In this document: positions 8,091 to 16,956 of the stretch, piece by piece
How positions within the stretch are numbered: the stretch's first letter is position 1
Layout of the letters: each line of letters starts with the position of its first letter
Notes under the pieces: model-generated
Databases searched by the model: none
Seen by the model: only the letters and a program-made list of their open reading frames with translations
Told to the model about the DNA's origin: nothing
Translations under genes and position numbers: made by a program
NCBI GenBank assembly: GCA_963844845.1
Contig: CAWJPW010000008.1
Location: 248,001 to 312,000 of the forward strand
Source of the DNA: CAWJPW01 sp963844845
GTDB lineage: Bacteria; Acidobacteriota; Thermoanaerobaculia; Thermoanaerobaculales; Sulfomarinibacteraceae
Direction: 5' to 3'
Length of the DNA stretch: 64,000 nucleotides

Positions 8091-8268
8091 GCCCGCGGGT
8101 CTCGCCGGGCTTCGTCGCGAGACCGCAGAGCCGCCTGTCAGGGTGGTGATTCGACCAAGGCTGCGCCGAGGCGTAGCCCAGCTACGTCGCAGGCGCAGCC
8201 GCCGGGAGAAGCGCCGCCCTGACTGGTGGATCTGCGGTCGCAGCAGACGACCGGCGAGACCCGCGGGC
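8091..8268. repeat. Family 1 hairpin repeat, copy C (178 bp)
   Basis: A perfect 18-bp terminal inverted repeat GCCCGCGGGTCTCGCCGG lies at 8091-8108 with its complement at 8251-8268. The inner stem GGCTGCGCC...GGCGCAGCC encloses the apical CGTAGCCCAGCTACG hairpin at about 8172-8186. Its right end is one base away from the uvrB stop codon (complement at 8270-8272), so the element would form the immediate 3' end of the uvrB mRNA. Confidence 0.82.
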
Positions 8269-8269
8269 G

Positions 8270-10273
8270 CTACTTGTAGATCTGACGCCCCCGGAGCTCC
8301 TTGATGCGGTCGCGCAGGCCGGCCGCCTCCTCGAACTCCAGGCGCTTGGCGGCGTCGCGCATGCGCTTTTCCAGCTGCGTGATGAGCGTGCGCAGCGAGC
8401 CCTCGTCCTCGGACACGTCGGCGGCGCTCTCGGCCACCCGCGCCAGGGGACCGCCGGGCTCCCAGTAGTCGAGGTTCGACATGAGCACCAGCGGATTGGC
8501 CACGTCCTTGACGATGGAGCGCGGCTCGATGCCGTTCTCGGCGTTGTAGGCCGCCTGCACCGCGCGCCGGCGTTCGGTCTCGGCAAGGGCGCGGGCCATG
8601 GAACCGGTGACGCGGTCGGCGTAGAGGATGGCCCGGCCAGCCAGGTTGCGCGCGGCGCGCCCCACGGTCTGGATCAGCGAGGTCTCCGAGCGCAAGAAGC
8701 CCTCCTGATCGGCGTCGAGGATGGCCACCAGCGAGACCTCGGGGAGGTCGAGCCCCTCGCGCAGGAGGTTGATGCCCACCAGCACGTCGAACTCGCCGCG
8801 CCGGAGGTCGGCGAGGATGGCGGTGCGCTCCAGAGTGTCGATCTCGGAGTGGAGGTAGCGCACCCGCACGCCGACCTCGGCCATGTAGGTGGTGAGGTCC
8901 TCGGACATGCGCTTGGTCAGGGTGGTCACCAGCACCCGCTCGCCGCGGGCCGTCACCTGGCGGACCTCGGCGAGGAGGTCGTCCACCTGTCCAGCGGCGG
9001 GCCGCACCTCCACCGCCGGGTCGAGCAGGCCGGTGGGACGGATGAGCTGCTCCACCACCTCGCCCTCGCTGTGCTCGAGCTCGTAGGGCCCGGGGGTGGC
9101 CGATACGAACACCACCTGGTGGACGCGGAACTCCCACTCCTCGAAGGTGAGGGGCCGGTTGTCGAGGGCCGAAGGCAGGCGGAAGCCGAACTCCACCAGG
9201 GTCTGCTTGCGGGAGCGGTCGCCGTAGTACATTCCGCGGACCTGGGGCACGGTCACGTGGGACTCGTCGACGATGCACAAGAAGTCGCTGGGAAAGTAGT
9301 CCAACAGGGTCGGCGGCGGCTGCCCCGGCGCCCGGCCGGTGAGGTGACGGGAGTAGTTCTCGATGCCCTGGCAGTAGCCCAGCTCGGTGAGCATCTCCAG
9401 GTCGAACAGCGTGCGCTGGGCGAGGCGCTGGGCCTCCAGCAGCTTGCTGTCGGCCTTGAGCTCGGCGAGCCTCTCATCCAGCTCGGTGCGAATACCGTCG
9501 ATGGCGCGCAGCAGCTCCTCGCGCGGTGTGACGTAGTGAGTCCGCGGGTAGACGGGCAGCCTCTCGAGCTCCTCCACAACCGTGCCGCGCACCGGGTCGA
9601 TACGCTGGATCGACTCCACCTCGTCACCCCAGAGTGACACCCGTATCCCGGTGTCGTCGTAGGGGGGGTAGATCTCGAGGACGTCACCGCGCAGCCGGAA
9701 GGTACCCGGCGCGAGGTCGAGGTGGGTGCGCTGGTACTGCATCTTGGCGAGCTGGCGCAGGACCTCGTCCAGAGGCTCCGCGCGCCCGCGTTCGAAGAGC
9801 TGCAGCATGCCATAGTACGCTTCGGGCGAGCCGAGGCCGTAGATGCAGCTCACCGAGGCGACGATGATCACGTCGCGCCGCTCGAACAGCGAGCGGGTGG
9901 CCGACAGCCGCAGACGGTCGATCTCCTCGTTGATCGAGGTTTCCTTCTCGATGTAGGTGTCGGTGGTGGCGACGTAGGCCTCGGGCTGGTAGTAGTCGTA
10001 GTAGGAGACGAAGTACTCCACCGCGTTGTCGGGGAAGAAGGCCTTGAACTCCTGGTACAGCTGCGCCGCCAGGGTCTTGTTGTGGGAGAGGATCAGCACC
10101 GGGCGTTCGGCGGCCTCGATGACCTTGGCCATGGTGTAGGTCTTGCCCGAGCCGGTGACTCCCAGCAGGGTCTGGTAGGCGAGCCCCGCCGCGAGCCCCT
10201 CGTCCAGGCGGGCGATGGCTGCAACCTGGTCCCCCGCCGGGGCGAAGGGGGCCCGCAGACGGAAACCGCTCAT
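8270..10273 (-). CDS. uvrB: Excinuclease ABC subunit B
   Basis: The DNA-damage verification helicase of nucleotide excision repair; it receives DNA from UvrA and recruits UvrC. At 667 residues it is full length. Walker A GVTGSGKT lies at 38-45; the beta-hairpin that locks the strand is YYDYYQPEAYVATTDTYIEKE; DESH (in CIVDESHVTVPQ) is the Walker B box; helicase motifs V and VI (GLDLPEVSLVAILDAD and QTVGRAARN) are present. The C-terminal UVR motif (LEKRMRDAAKRLEFEEAAGLRDRI) binds UvrC. Its ATG overlaps the stop of the upstream membrane-protein gene, so translation is probably coupled. Confidence 0.97.
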   Translation of the reverse strand: MSGFRLRAPFAPAGDQVAAIARLDEGLAAGLAYQTLLGVTGSGKTYTMAKVIEAAERPVLILSHNKTLAAQLYQEFKAFFPDNAVEYFVSYYDYYQPEAYVATTDTYIEKETSINEEIDRLRLSATRSLFERRDVIIVASVSCIYGLGSPEAYYGMLQLFERGRAEPLDEVLRQLAKMQYQRTHLDLAPGTFRLRGDVLEIYPPYDDTGIRVSLWGDEVESIQRIDPVRGTVVEELERLPVYPRTHYVTPREELLRAIDGIRTELDERLAELKADSKLLEAQRLAQRTLFDLEMLTELGYCQGIENYSRHLTGRAPGQPPPTLLDYFPSDFLCIVDESHVTVPQVRGMYYGDRSRKQTLVEFGFRLPSALDNRPLTFEEWEFRVHQVVFVSATPGPYELEHSEGEVVEQLIRPTGLLDPAVEVRPAAGQVDDLLAEVRQVTARGERVLVTTLTKRMSEDLTTYMAEVGVRVRYLHSEIDTLERTAILADLRRGEFDVLVGINLLREGLDLPEVSLVAILDADQEGFLRSETSLIQTVGRAARNLAGRAILYADRVTGSMARALAETERRRAVQAAYNAENGIEPRSIVKDVANPLVLMSNLDYWEPGGPLARVAESAADVSEDEGSLRTLITQLEKRMRDAAKRLEFEEAAGLRDRIKELRGRQIYK

Positions 10274-10722
10274 TCGCCGTGAGCCGGGCCGGGTGTCGAC
10301 GTCGCCCCGGCGGCGCCGGCATCGGGATGGCGCAGGTAGCTGTCGAGCTGGACGACCTCTTCGCGGGTGAGGCGCCCGTCCTCGAGGGCATCTCCGGCGC
10401 GGGCGAGGAACTCGCCCATGAGCTGGTCCTGGTTCGGCGCATCACCGAGCCGCTGGAAGAAGCGCTCGAGGTCCTTCAGAACGTGCTCGCGCTCGGCGGC
10501 GGTGAGGTCGGTGGGAAGCCGCTCCTCGATGCGCTGCCGCGCCCGTTCGACGACCCAGCTCGCCCCGCGGCGGAGGAAGAAGAACGTGCCGACCATCACC
10601 AGGATCAACACCACCACGAGGGTGCCGCAGCCCACCGTGAGCCAGCGGGCGCACGCCGAGCCTCCCGCCGGGGGCCCCGGTTGCAGAGGAACCGGAGGGA
10701 CCTGTTGGGGTGCTGCCGTCAT
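10270..10722 (-). CDS. Small single-pass membrane protein, function unknown
   Basis: 150 residues. The start at 10722 is chosen because its ATG overlaps the speA stop (ATGA). Residues 1-25 are Pro/Gln-rich and followed by one hydrophobic helix (LTVGCGTLVVVLILVMVGTF, about 29-48). A charged helical segment then contains a conserved-looking RIEERLPTDLTAAEREHVLKDL stretch, before a Gly/Ala/Pro-rich tail. I do not recognise a family. Four-base overlaps on both sides tie it to speA and uvrB, so it is genuinely translated, but nothing links it biochemically to either. Confidence 0.7.
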   Translation of the reverse strand: MTAAPQQVPPVPLQPGPPAGGSACARWLTVGCGTLVVVLILVMVGTFFFLRRGASWVVERARQRIEERLPTDLTAAEREHVLKDLERFFQRLGDAPNQDQLMGEFLARAGDALEDGRLTREEVVQLDSYLRHPDAGAAGATSTPGPAHGE

Positions 10723-12683
10723 CACTCCTCCAGGTAGGTGTAGCCGTCCAGTCCGTGGCCGTAGAAATGCAGCAGCTGCCGGCCCTCGGCGACGGTGAGG
10801 CGCTTGCGCCGCACCGCCTGCTCGACGTCCCGCCGCATGGACTCGAGGAGCCGATCCGGCTCGAACTGGACGTAGGAGAGCACCTCGCGCACCGTGTCCC
10901 CCGGTACCAACTCGTCGATGGCCCACTCCTCCTCCTCGTCCAGGACGATGTGGACCACGTGAGTGTCGCCGAAGAGATTGTGCAGATCGCCCAGGGTCTC
11001 CTGGTAGGCACCCACCAGGAAGGCGGCCAGGTAGTAGGTGTCGCCGTTGGCCAGCGGGTGCAGCTCGAGAGCGTGCTTGGAGGCCGAAGGGTTCACGAAG
11101 CTCGCCACCTTGCCCTCGGAGTCGCAGGTGATATCGGCCAGGATGGCCCGGCGGGTGGGCTCCTCGTTCAGGCGGTGGATAGGGAGGATGGGAAAGAGCT
11201 GGTCGATGGCCCAGCTGTCGGGCAGCGACTGGAACACCGACAGGTTGCAGAAATAGATGTCCGACATCTGCGAGGCCAGGACCTCGAACTCCTCGGGCAG
11301 CTCTTCCAGCTCGCGAGTCGCGCCCAGGACGCGGGTGCAGATCGCCCAGTAGAGCTTCTCCGCCAGGCTCCGGTCAGGTAGGGTCATGTACCCGAGATTG
11401 AACAGATTGAGCGCCTCTTCGTGGGCCTGCGAGGCGTCATGGTAGGCGGCCTCCAGCGAGCCCTCGTGAACCAGGTCCAGGGCCTCGTAGAGGTCCCAGA
11501 GGGGTTGCGGCAGCTCCTCGGGGTCACGCTCCCCTGCCGCCTCGGCGAGGGTCTCGGGCACCTCGAAGGCGTCGTAGGATGTCGAGCCCAGGACGTCGAA
11601 GACCAACACCGAGTGATAGGCCGAAAGGGCACGCCCCGACTCGGTGACGATGGTGGGATGCTCGACCTCGGCGTCGTCACATACCGCCGCGATGCGGTAC
11701 ACCACGTCCGCCGCGTACTCCTCGAGAGTGTAGTTGATTGACGACTCGGAGCTGGATTGGCTGCCGTCGTAGTCGACCCCCAGCCCGCCACCCACGTCGA
11801 TGAACCGCATCCCCGCGCCGAGTCGCGTGAGTTCCACGTAGACGTGGGCCATCTCGTTGATGGCGTTCTTGATGGAGCGGATGTCCGAGACCTGGCTGCC
11901 GATGTGGCAGTGGAGGAGCTGAAGACAGTCGGCCATGTCGCGCTCGCGAAGGTACTCCAGGGCGGTGAGCACCTCTGAGACGTAGAGGCCGAACTTGGAG
12001 CGCAGGCCGCCCGACTCCTCCCAACGCCCTGCGCCGCGGGCCGACAGCTTGACCCGCACCCCAATGGTGGGCCGCACATCGTAGCGTTTGGCGTGGCGGA
12101 CGATGAGCTCCAGCTCCGAGTACTTCTCCACCACCGGAATGATGTTGCGGCCCAGCTTGGCCGCCAGCACGACCGTCTCGATGAACTCGGAGTCCTTGAA
12201 CCCGTTGCACACGATGGGCACGTCGTTGGCGCCACGGGTGAGGCCGAGCACCGCCAGCAGCTCGGGCTTGGACCCGGCCTCGAGGCCGAAGCCGAAGCGG
12301 CTGCCCGAGCGGTGCACCTCGTCCACCACATGGCGCTGCTGGTTGACCTTGATGGGATAGACGCAGGAGTAGGCCCCGCGATAGTCGTGCTCGGCGATGG
12401 CCGATGCGAAGGAATCGTGGAGGGCCTCCACCCGGGCGTGGAGGATGTCGCGGAAGCGCAGCAGCACCGGGGTGGTGATACCCCGCTCCTGGAGGCCCTC
12501 GATCACCTCGAGGAGATCCACCGTCTGCTCGGAGCCGGGGCGCGGCCGCACCACAACGTGGCCCGACTCGTTCACCGTGAAGTAGCCCTGGCCCCAGGCC
12601 TCGAGGCCGTAGAGCTCAAGGGCGTCCCGAGTCGTCCAGGGGTCCGGCCCGACCCCCGTCGCGAGAGAGGAAGGCGTCGTCAT
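10722..12683 (-). CDS. speA: Biosynthetic arginine decarboxylase
   Basis: Decarboxylates arginine to agmatine, the first step of the agmatine route to putrescine and spermidine. It is a fold-type III PLP enzyme of about 653 residues (an ATG at 12710 would add nine). Family signatures are VYPIKVNQQ, whose lysine near residue 111 binds PLP; the glycine-rich GLEAGSKPELLAVL; the CHIGSQVSDI and DVGGGLGVDYDG phosphate-binding segments; ESGRALSAYHSVL; and DITCDSEGKV with the catalytic cysteine. It heads a speA-membrane protein-uvrB operon. Confidence 0.95.
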   Translation of the reverse strand: MTTPSSLATGVGPDPWTTRDALELYGLEAWGQGYFTVNESGHVVVRPRPGSEQTVDLLEVIEGLQERGITTPVLLRFRDILHARVEALHDSFASAIAEHDYRGAYSCVYPIKVNQQRHVVDEVHRSGSRFGFGLEAGSKPELLAVLGLTRGANDVPIVCNGFKDSEFIETVVLAAKLGRNIIPVVEKYSELELIVRHAKRYDVRPTIGVRVKLSARGAGRWEESGGLRSKFGLYVSEVLTALEYLRERDMADCLQLLHCHIGSQVSDIRSIKNAINEMAHVYVELTRLGAGMRFIDVGGGLGVDYDGSQSSSESSINYTLEEYAADVVYRIAAVCDDAEVEHPTIVTESGRALSAYHSVLVFDVLGSTSYDAFEVPETLAEAAGERDPEELPQPLWDLYEALDLVHEGSLEAAYHDASQAHEEALNLFNLGYMTLPDRSLAEKLYWAICTRVLGATRELEELPEEFEVLASQMSDIYFCNLSVFQSLPDSWAIDQLFPILPIHRLNEEPTRRAILADITCDSEGKVASFVNPSASKHALELHPLANGDTYYLAAFLVGAYQETLGDLHNLFGDTHVVHIVLDEEEEWAIDELVPGDTVREVLSYVQFEPDRLLESMRRDVEQAVRRKRLTVAEGRQLLHFYGHGLDGYTYLEE

Positions 12684-12755
12684 TGGCGCATTGTACCGGT
12701 ATCCGGACACAGGCGCAGACGATGACTCGGTAGGTGCCGCCGCCGCGGGGAATGC

Positions 12756-13727
12756 TCAGGCCGACCGGTGCGCCTCGTCGTCCTCGATCATGGCGGCGAA
12801 GACCTCGACGATCTCCGGATCCCACCAGCCCCGCGCGGTCTCCTCACGGAGCACGCCGAGGGCGCCCACGGAGGGCAGCGCCGCTCGGTAGGGACGGTCG
12901 CTGGTGAGGGCGTCGAACACGTCCACCACCTGGAAGACGCGGGCGAGGTACGGGACGGCGTCGCCCGCGAGCCCATCCGGGTAGCCCGAGCCGTCGCGGC
13001 GCTCGTGGTGGTGGCGGATGATCGGCAGCACCGGTCGTAGGGTGTGCAGGGGCTGGCAGATCTGCACCCCGATCTCCACGTGGCGCCGCATGACCTTCCA
13101 CTCCTCGTCGGTGAGCTTGCCGGGCTTGAGCAGCACTGCGTCGGGGATACCCAGCTTGCCGATGTCGTGCAGGTAGCCACCGCGGCGCAGAGCGGTGAGC
13201 TCGGCGCCCACCAACCCGAGGCGCTCACCCAGGCGAACGGACAGTGAGGCAAGGCGCTCGCAGTGGTCACCCGTGGTCTCGTCCCGGGCCTCCACCGCTC
13301 GGGCGATGGAGAAGACCATCTGCTCGGCGGACTCGAGCTCCTCGGTGAGCCTACGGAACTGCACCAGGTTGCGCACCCGGACCTCGAGCTCGGTGAGGTC
13401 GCAGGGTTTGTTGAGGAAGTCGGTCGCCCCCACCTCGAGCCCCTGGAGGCGCGCCTCGCGGCTTCCCTGCCCGGTGAGGAAGACCACCGGGATGAGCTGG
13501 GTCTCCGGGTGCCCCTTGAGCCGGCTGCAGACCTCGTAGCCGTCCATCCCCGGCATCACCACGTCCAGGAGGACCACGTCAGGATGCTGATCGTGGGCGA
13601 TGACCAGCGCGGAAGCGCCGTCGACGGCCTGCAGTACCTCATAGCCGAGGCTCTCGAGCGCGGCCGCCAGTGCCCCAAGCGTGTCCGGGTTGTCATCGAC
13701 AGCGAGCACACGCCCCCGACCAGACAT
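12756..13727 (-). CDS. Response regulator with HD-GYP phosphodiesterase domain
   Basis: 323 residues from the start at 13727 (an upstream ATG at 13757 would add ten). The N-terminal receiver domain has the acidic pair D11/D12 and the phosphoacceptor D55 in LLDVVMPG; the conserved Lys is in FLNKPCDL. A linking helix leads to an HD-GYP domain with YLHDIGKLGIPD, the metal-ligand pair HH in IIRHHHERRDGSGYPDGL, and DVFDALTSDRPYR. Active HD-GYP proteins hydrolyse cyclic di-GMP, and the HD and GYP residues are intact. No cognate histidine kinase is adjacent. It resembles RpfG-type regulators. Confidence 0.92.
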   Translation of the reverse strand: MSGRGRVLAVDDNPDTLGALAAALESLGYEVLQAVDGASALVIAHDQHPDVVLLDVVMPGMDGYEVCSRLKGHPETQLIPVVFLTGQGSREARLQGLEVGATDFLNKPCDLTELEVRVRNLVQFRRLTEELESAEQMVFSIARAVEARDETTGDHCERLASLSVRLGERLGLVGAELTALRRGGYLHDIGKLGIPDAVLLKPGKLTDEEWKVMRRHVEIGVQICQPLHTLRPVLPIIRHHHERRDGSGYPDGLAGDAVPYLARVFQVVDVFDALTSDRPYRAALPSVGALGVLREETARGWWDPEIVEVFAAMIEDDEAHRSA

Positions 13728-13774
13728 CGATGGAACCTCCAGTCGGCAGTCTATCATCGCGACAACAGGGACCC

Positions 13775-15409
13775 TCAGGTGTCACTATCAACCAGCACCC
13801 TGCCCTCGGGATCCACGGCGACCTCCGCTCCCTCGGGCACAGTGAGCTCGGCCCTTCCTCCGGGCATGTCGACGCGCCGCAGCTCACCGTCGACCCGCAC
13901 CGGCAGCGGCAGCTCGAAGGCAGGGTCATCCCACGACAGCTCCACCCGAACGCCGTCCTGGCTGCGCTCGAGGCGCCACCGAGGGAGGGCCGCCGTGAAG
14001 AGGTAGCGGTGCCAGAACCAGCCGAGGTCGCGACCGTCCAGCGCCTCCACCAGCCCGGTGAAGTCGGCGGTGCGCACGGTGCGGTAGGCGAAGCGCGGAT
14101 CGCAGGCGAAGTCGTGCAGCGCGCGAAGGAAGACCTCGTCGCCCACGAGCCAGCGTAGGGTGTGGAGGACCCAGGCCCCCTTGTAGTAGATGTCGCCGCT
14201 GTAGGCCTCGCCGGCGGTGAGGTCGTGCCCCTGCACCAGCGGCTTGCGGTTGCGGATACCGCGGCGCTGCCGGGCGATGTAGCGCAGGGCGTCGGCCTCG
14301 CCGCGGGTGTCCTCGACGTAGAGCGTCTCGGCGTAGGTGGCGAAGCCCTCGTGCAGCCAGAAGTCCGCCCAGTCCGCGGCCGTCACCTTGTTACCCCACC
14401 ACTCGTGGGCGGTTTCGTGCAGCAGGATGGAGTCGAAGCCGAACGGGTTGTCGTGGAACTCGTCGCCATAGGCCACCAGGGTCTGGTGCTCCATACCCAG
14501 GTAGGGTGCGTCGACGACCCAGTACTTGTCGGTGAGGAAGGGGTACTCGCCGAAGCGGCGTCCCAGCACCTCGAGAATGCGCGGCGCCTGCCGCCACATC
14601 CGCTCGGCCTGCTCGCGATGCTCGGGCAGAGCCCAGAAGACGATGGGCACTGCAAGACCGCCGTCGACACCGTGATAGGTCGCTTCCACCGGCACGTAGG
14701 GGCCGACGTTGTAGGTCACGAGGTAGTTGTTGATCGGGTAGCCGACCCGCCAGCGCGATGTCGTTGTCCCGTCGCCGTTGTCATGCTCGCCCAGCGGCCG
14801 CCCGTTGCTCAGGCCCACCAGGCCGCTGGGCACCGTGAGGGCGATGTCCATGCCCTCGTCTGGCTCGTCCGAGGGGTGGTCCTTGCACGGCCACCAGACA
14901 TCGGCGCCGTCCACCTCGCAGGTCACTCCCAGCCACGGCGCGCCCGACGGAGTCTCGCTCCACACCGCTCCGTCGAGCCAGGGTGGCTTGAGGGAGCGCT
15001 TGGGGACGCCGCCATAGCGGATCGACACCCGGTGGCGTTCGCCCGCAGCCCACGGCTCGGACAGCTCGACGGTGACGAGGCCATCGCGGTGGGTCGCTGC
15101 CAGAGGAAGGTCGTCCACCGCCACGGCGCTGACCCCGAGGTGGTCGTCGAGGTTGCACTCGAAGCGCGCCAGGGGCGCCGTCGTCTGCAGCGTCATCTCC
15201 AGCGTACCGGCGAGGATCCGGTGGGCGGGATCCACGGCGATGTCGAGGTCGTAGTGGCGCGCGTCGTAGGCCGCCATGGCGGGGCGCAACGGTCCACCCG
15301 AGTCGAGAATCTGGGAGCGGACGAACCACCACAGCCCGAGACCCGCCACCACCAGCACGAGCAGCAGCGAGCCGACCACCCACAGCGAGATCTTCAGCCA
15401 GCGCTTCAT
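13775..15409 (-). CDS. Membrane-anchored M1-family zinc aminopeptidase
   Basis: 544 residues. An uncleaved N-terminal signal anchor (SLWVVGSLLLVLVVAGLGLW, about 8-27) holds the enzyme on the periplasmic face. The rest is an M1 (gluzincin) peptidase: an N-terminal beta domain (CDHPSDEPDEGMD region), the substrate-binding GMEHQT, which stands in for GAMEN, and the zinc site HETAHEWWGNKV near residue 331 with the third ligand in LHEGFATYAETL. It lacks the large C-terminal helical domain of PepN, as do many periplasmic M1 enzymes. The peptide substrate is unknown. Another M1 protein is encoded at 22024-24087. Confidence 0.88.
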   Translation of the reverse strand: MKRWLKISLWVVGSLLLVLVVAGLGLWWFVRSQILDSGGPLRPAMAAYDARHYDLDIAVDPAHRILAGTLEMTLQTTAPLARFECNLDDHLGVSAVAVDDLPLAATHRDGLVTVELSEPWAAGERHRVSIRYGGVPKRSLKPPWLDGAVWSETPSGAPWLGVTCEVDGADVWWPCKDHPSDEPDEGMDIALTVPSGLVGLSNGRPLGEHDNGDGTTTSRWRVGYPINNYLVTYNVGPYVPVEATYHGVDGGLAVPIVFWALPEHREQAERMWRQAPRILEVLGRRFGEYPFLTDKYWVVDAPYLGMEHQTLVAYGDEFHDNPFGFDSILLHETAHEWWGNKVTAADWADFWLHEGFATYAETLYVEDTRGEADALRYIARQRRGIRNRKPLVQGHDLTAGEAYSGDIYYKGAWVLHTLRWLVGDEVFLRALHDFACDPRFAYRTVRTADFTGLVEALDGRDLGWFWHRYLFTAALPRWRLERSQDGVRVELSWDDPAFELPLPVRVDGELRRVDMPGGRAELTVPEGAEVAVDPEGRVLVDSDT

Positions 15410-15494
15410 CCCGCAATAGTAGCGCGGGACGAGCGATCGGGCTCAACCCGACAGCTCGCAACGCGTGTCACGACGCTCGCGCAGGCATTCGACC

Positions 15495-16625
15495 TCAGTA
15501 GCGAAGGACCGCAGCGCACGGCGCCTGGCGCCCGAGGAGCTCTGCCGCCGCACCGTCCACCACCCCGACGGCCCCGCCCTGCTCCAGCACCGCCTGGCTG
15601 AGCCGATCCACCAGCGTGGGCATCGGTTCGAGGCCCCCGTCGCACGTGGCACACCGCCCATCGCCCTGCTCGGCGAAGCTGCCGCACCCGCGGCACTCCC
15701 CACCCTGTGCCTGGAAGCCCTTGGTGTACACGAGCTTCCAGACCCGCCCCTGATTCACCGCCGCAATGACCGGCAGCAGGCCCGCCACCGCCTTGCCGCC
15801 GTCGTGCAGCTCGGCCAGCAGCCCCTCCACGAGGCCGCGTTCCTGCTCCCGTTCCACGCTCTCCTGCAGCTCGAGTACGCGGCGCAGCACCTCGTGCTCC
15901 GCCGCCGCCACCGGCAGGTTGAGGGTCGCCACCACTCGCCCCTGGAGGCGCCGTGGAAGGAGCCGTACGATCTGTCCGGTGGCCTCGGGAGGGCCCGCCA
16001 CCACCAGTCGGTCGAACGTGGACCTGAGGGAGAGATCGAGGAGAGCCTCCACCACTCGGCGAGCGTGCCACGTCACCTCCTGCTGGTGGTGGCGCTGGAA
16101 GCGCTTCTGCGACCACCAGTGGTCGGTCCCGGTTGTCTGGGTGCGCGACGTCGTCTCCGACACCAGGTCGGTGTGCTCGGTGATCTCGCCGAGGCACACG
16201 GTGAACACCCGTGCCCGTTTCTTGTCGGCGAGCACCACGGCGAAACGTTCGTGCTCCTCGAGCGCCTCCACCACCGGGCGCAAGAAGGCGCCACGACGCC
16301 AGTGGGCGGAGGCCGGCACCTTCACCCGCAGGCGATGGAGTTCGGCGAGGCCGCTGGCCGGATGGACAACGATCATGGTCGTCTTGCCCTCGGGCTCCAC
16401 AGCCCGCAGGCGCTCGAGGGCCTCCTTCACGGCGCGCTCGAGCTCTGGCGCCTCCGGATGGCGGGCGCGCAGCTCCTTGAGCATGGCCTCCGCCTGCACC
16501 AGGTGCCCGCCGTTGCGGTTGGCCTGGCGGTTCTGGTCCACGTCCACGTAGAGCGTGGCTGTGCACGCCTCGTCCTGGGTGAGTCGATGCAGCCGTCGAA
16601 GCTCGCCCCGGTCAAGCATGAGCAC
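15495..16625 (-). CDS. Bacterial eRF1-like (baeRF/Vms1-related) protein
   Basis: 376 residues. The middle region (about 125-260) has the eRF1 domain 2-like pattern FAVVLADKKRARVFTV and FDRLVVAGPPEATGQI, and the C-terminal region resembles eRF1 domain 3, with a CRGC...CATC zinc-binding pair near residues 322-340. Bacterial proteins of this group are predicted to act on peptidyl-tRNA at stalled ribosomes, by analogy with eukaryotic Vms1/ANKZF1 and release factors. That is family inference and no bacterial reaction is shown here. The gene stands alone; a GGAGGTGCTC box precedes the ATG. Confidence 0.75.
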   Translation of the reverse strand: MLMLDRGELRRLHRLTQDEACTATLYVDVDQNRQANRNGGHLVQAEAMLKELRARHPEAPELERAVKEALERLRAVEPEGKTTMIVVHPASGLAELHRLRVKVPASAHWRRGAFLRPVVEALEEHERFAVVLADKKRARVFTVCLGEITEHTDLVSETTSRTQTTGTDHWWSQKRFQRHHQQEVTWHARRVVEALLDLSLRSTFDRLVVAGPPEATGQIVRLLPRRLQGRVVATLNLPVAAAEHEVLRRVLELQESVEREQERGLVEGLLAELHDGGKAVAGLLPVIAAVNQGRVWKLVYTKGFQAQGGECRGCGSFAEQGDGRCATCDGGLEPMPTLVDRLSQAVLEQGGAVGVVDGAAAELLGRQAPCAAVLRY

Positions 16626-16787
16626 CTCCGGTTCATGGGGTACTCACCAATATAGGTCATGGAGCTGGCGAGCGGTGACGGGGCACGCTCAGAAAGGTGC
16701 TGTGGGTCCTCCACCCACCTGTCTCCCACAACCCACGACAACGACGGCCTGACGACGCGCCGGAGCTGGGAGAACCAGTGCCCGCCT
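16626..16787. other. Upstream region of the baeRF gene
   Basis: Together with the adjacent repeat this makes 326 bp without a gene. A TATATT-like -10 candidate for the minus strand is visible near 16653-16658 but lacks a recognisable -35 box. Nothing else is apparent. Confidence 0.4.
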
Positions 16788-16956
16788 ACTAGTGTCCTGT
16801 TTGGAAAATCCCAATGGACTATTCGCTTGTCATCGCGGCCCCTGGCTGCGTTGCTCCTCCTCGAAGTAGCGTTGCTACGACCTCGTCGTCGCGCCTTGCC
16901 AGGAACCACGCTGGCTGCGCGACTAGCACATAGGACTTCCCAAACAGGACACTAGT
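16788..16956. repeat. Family 1 hairpin repeat, copy D (169 bp, TA-flanked)
   Basis: A perfect 17-bp inverted repeat ACTAGTGTCCTGTTTGG lies at 16788-16804 with its complement at 16940-16956. The apical hairpin GTAGCGTTGCTAC is at 16866-16878 within a longer imperfect fold-back (CCTGGC...GCCAGG). Both ends read TA-GTGTCC, as expected for a target TA duplication of the IS630/Tc1-mariner type, although ACTAGT is itself palindromic, so the exact ends are ambiguous. The right end overlaps the TAG stop of the next gene. No transposase is present. Confidence 0.78.

Noticed and set aside
14162..15601. A 479-codon open frame on the plus strand antisense to the M1 peptidase
   Set aside because: Same explanation: a high-GC shadow of a gene with an intact HExxH site.
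15495..16625. Canonical class I release factor
   Set aside because: There is no GGQ motif in context and no bacterial RF1/RF2 domain pattern; the eRF1-like arrangement fits better.
16788..16956. Integron attC site
   Set aside because: It is an imperfect palindrome of about the right size, but there are no GTTRRRY/RYYYAAC core sites, gene cassettes or integrase.
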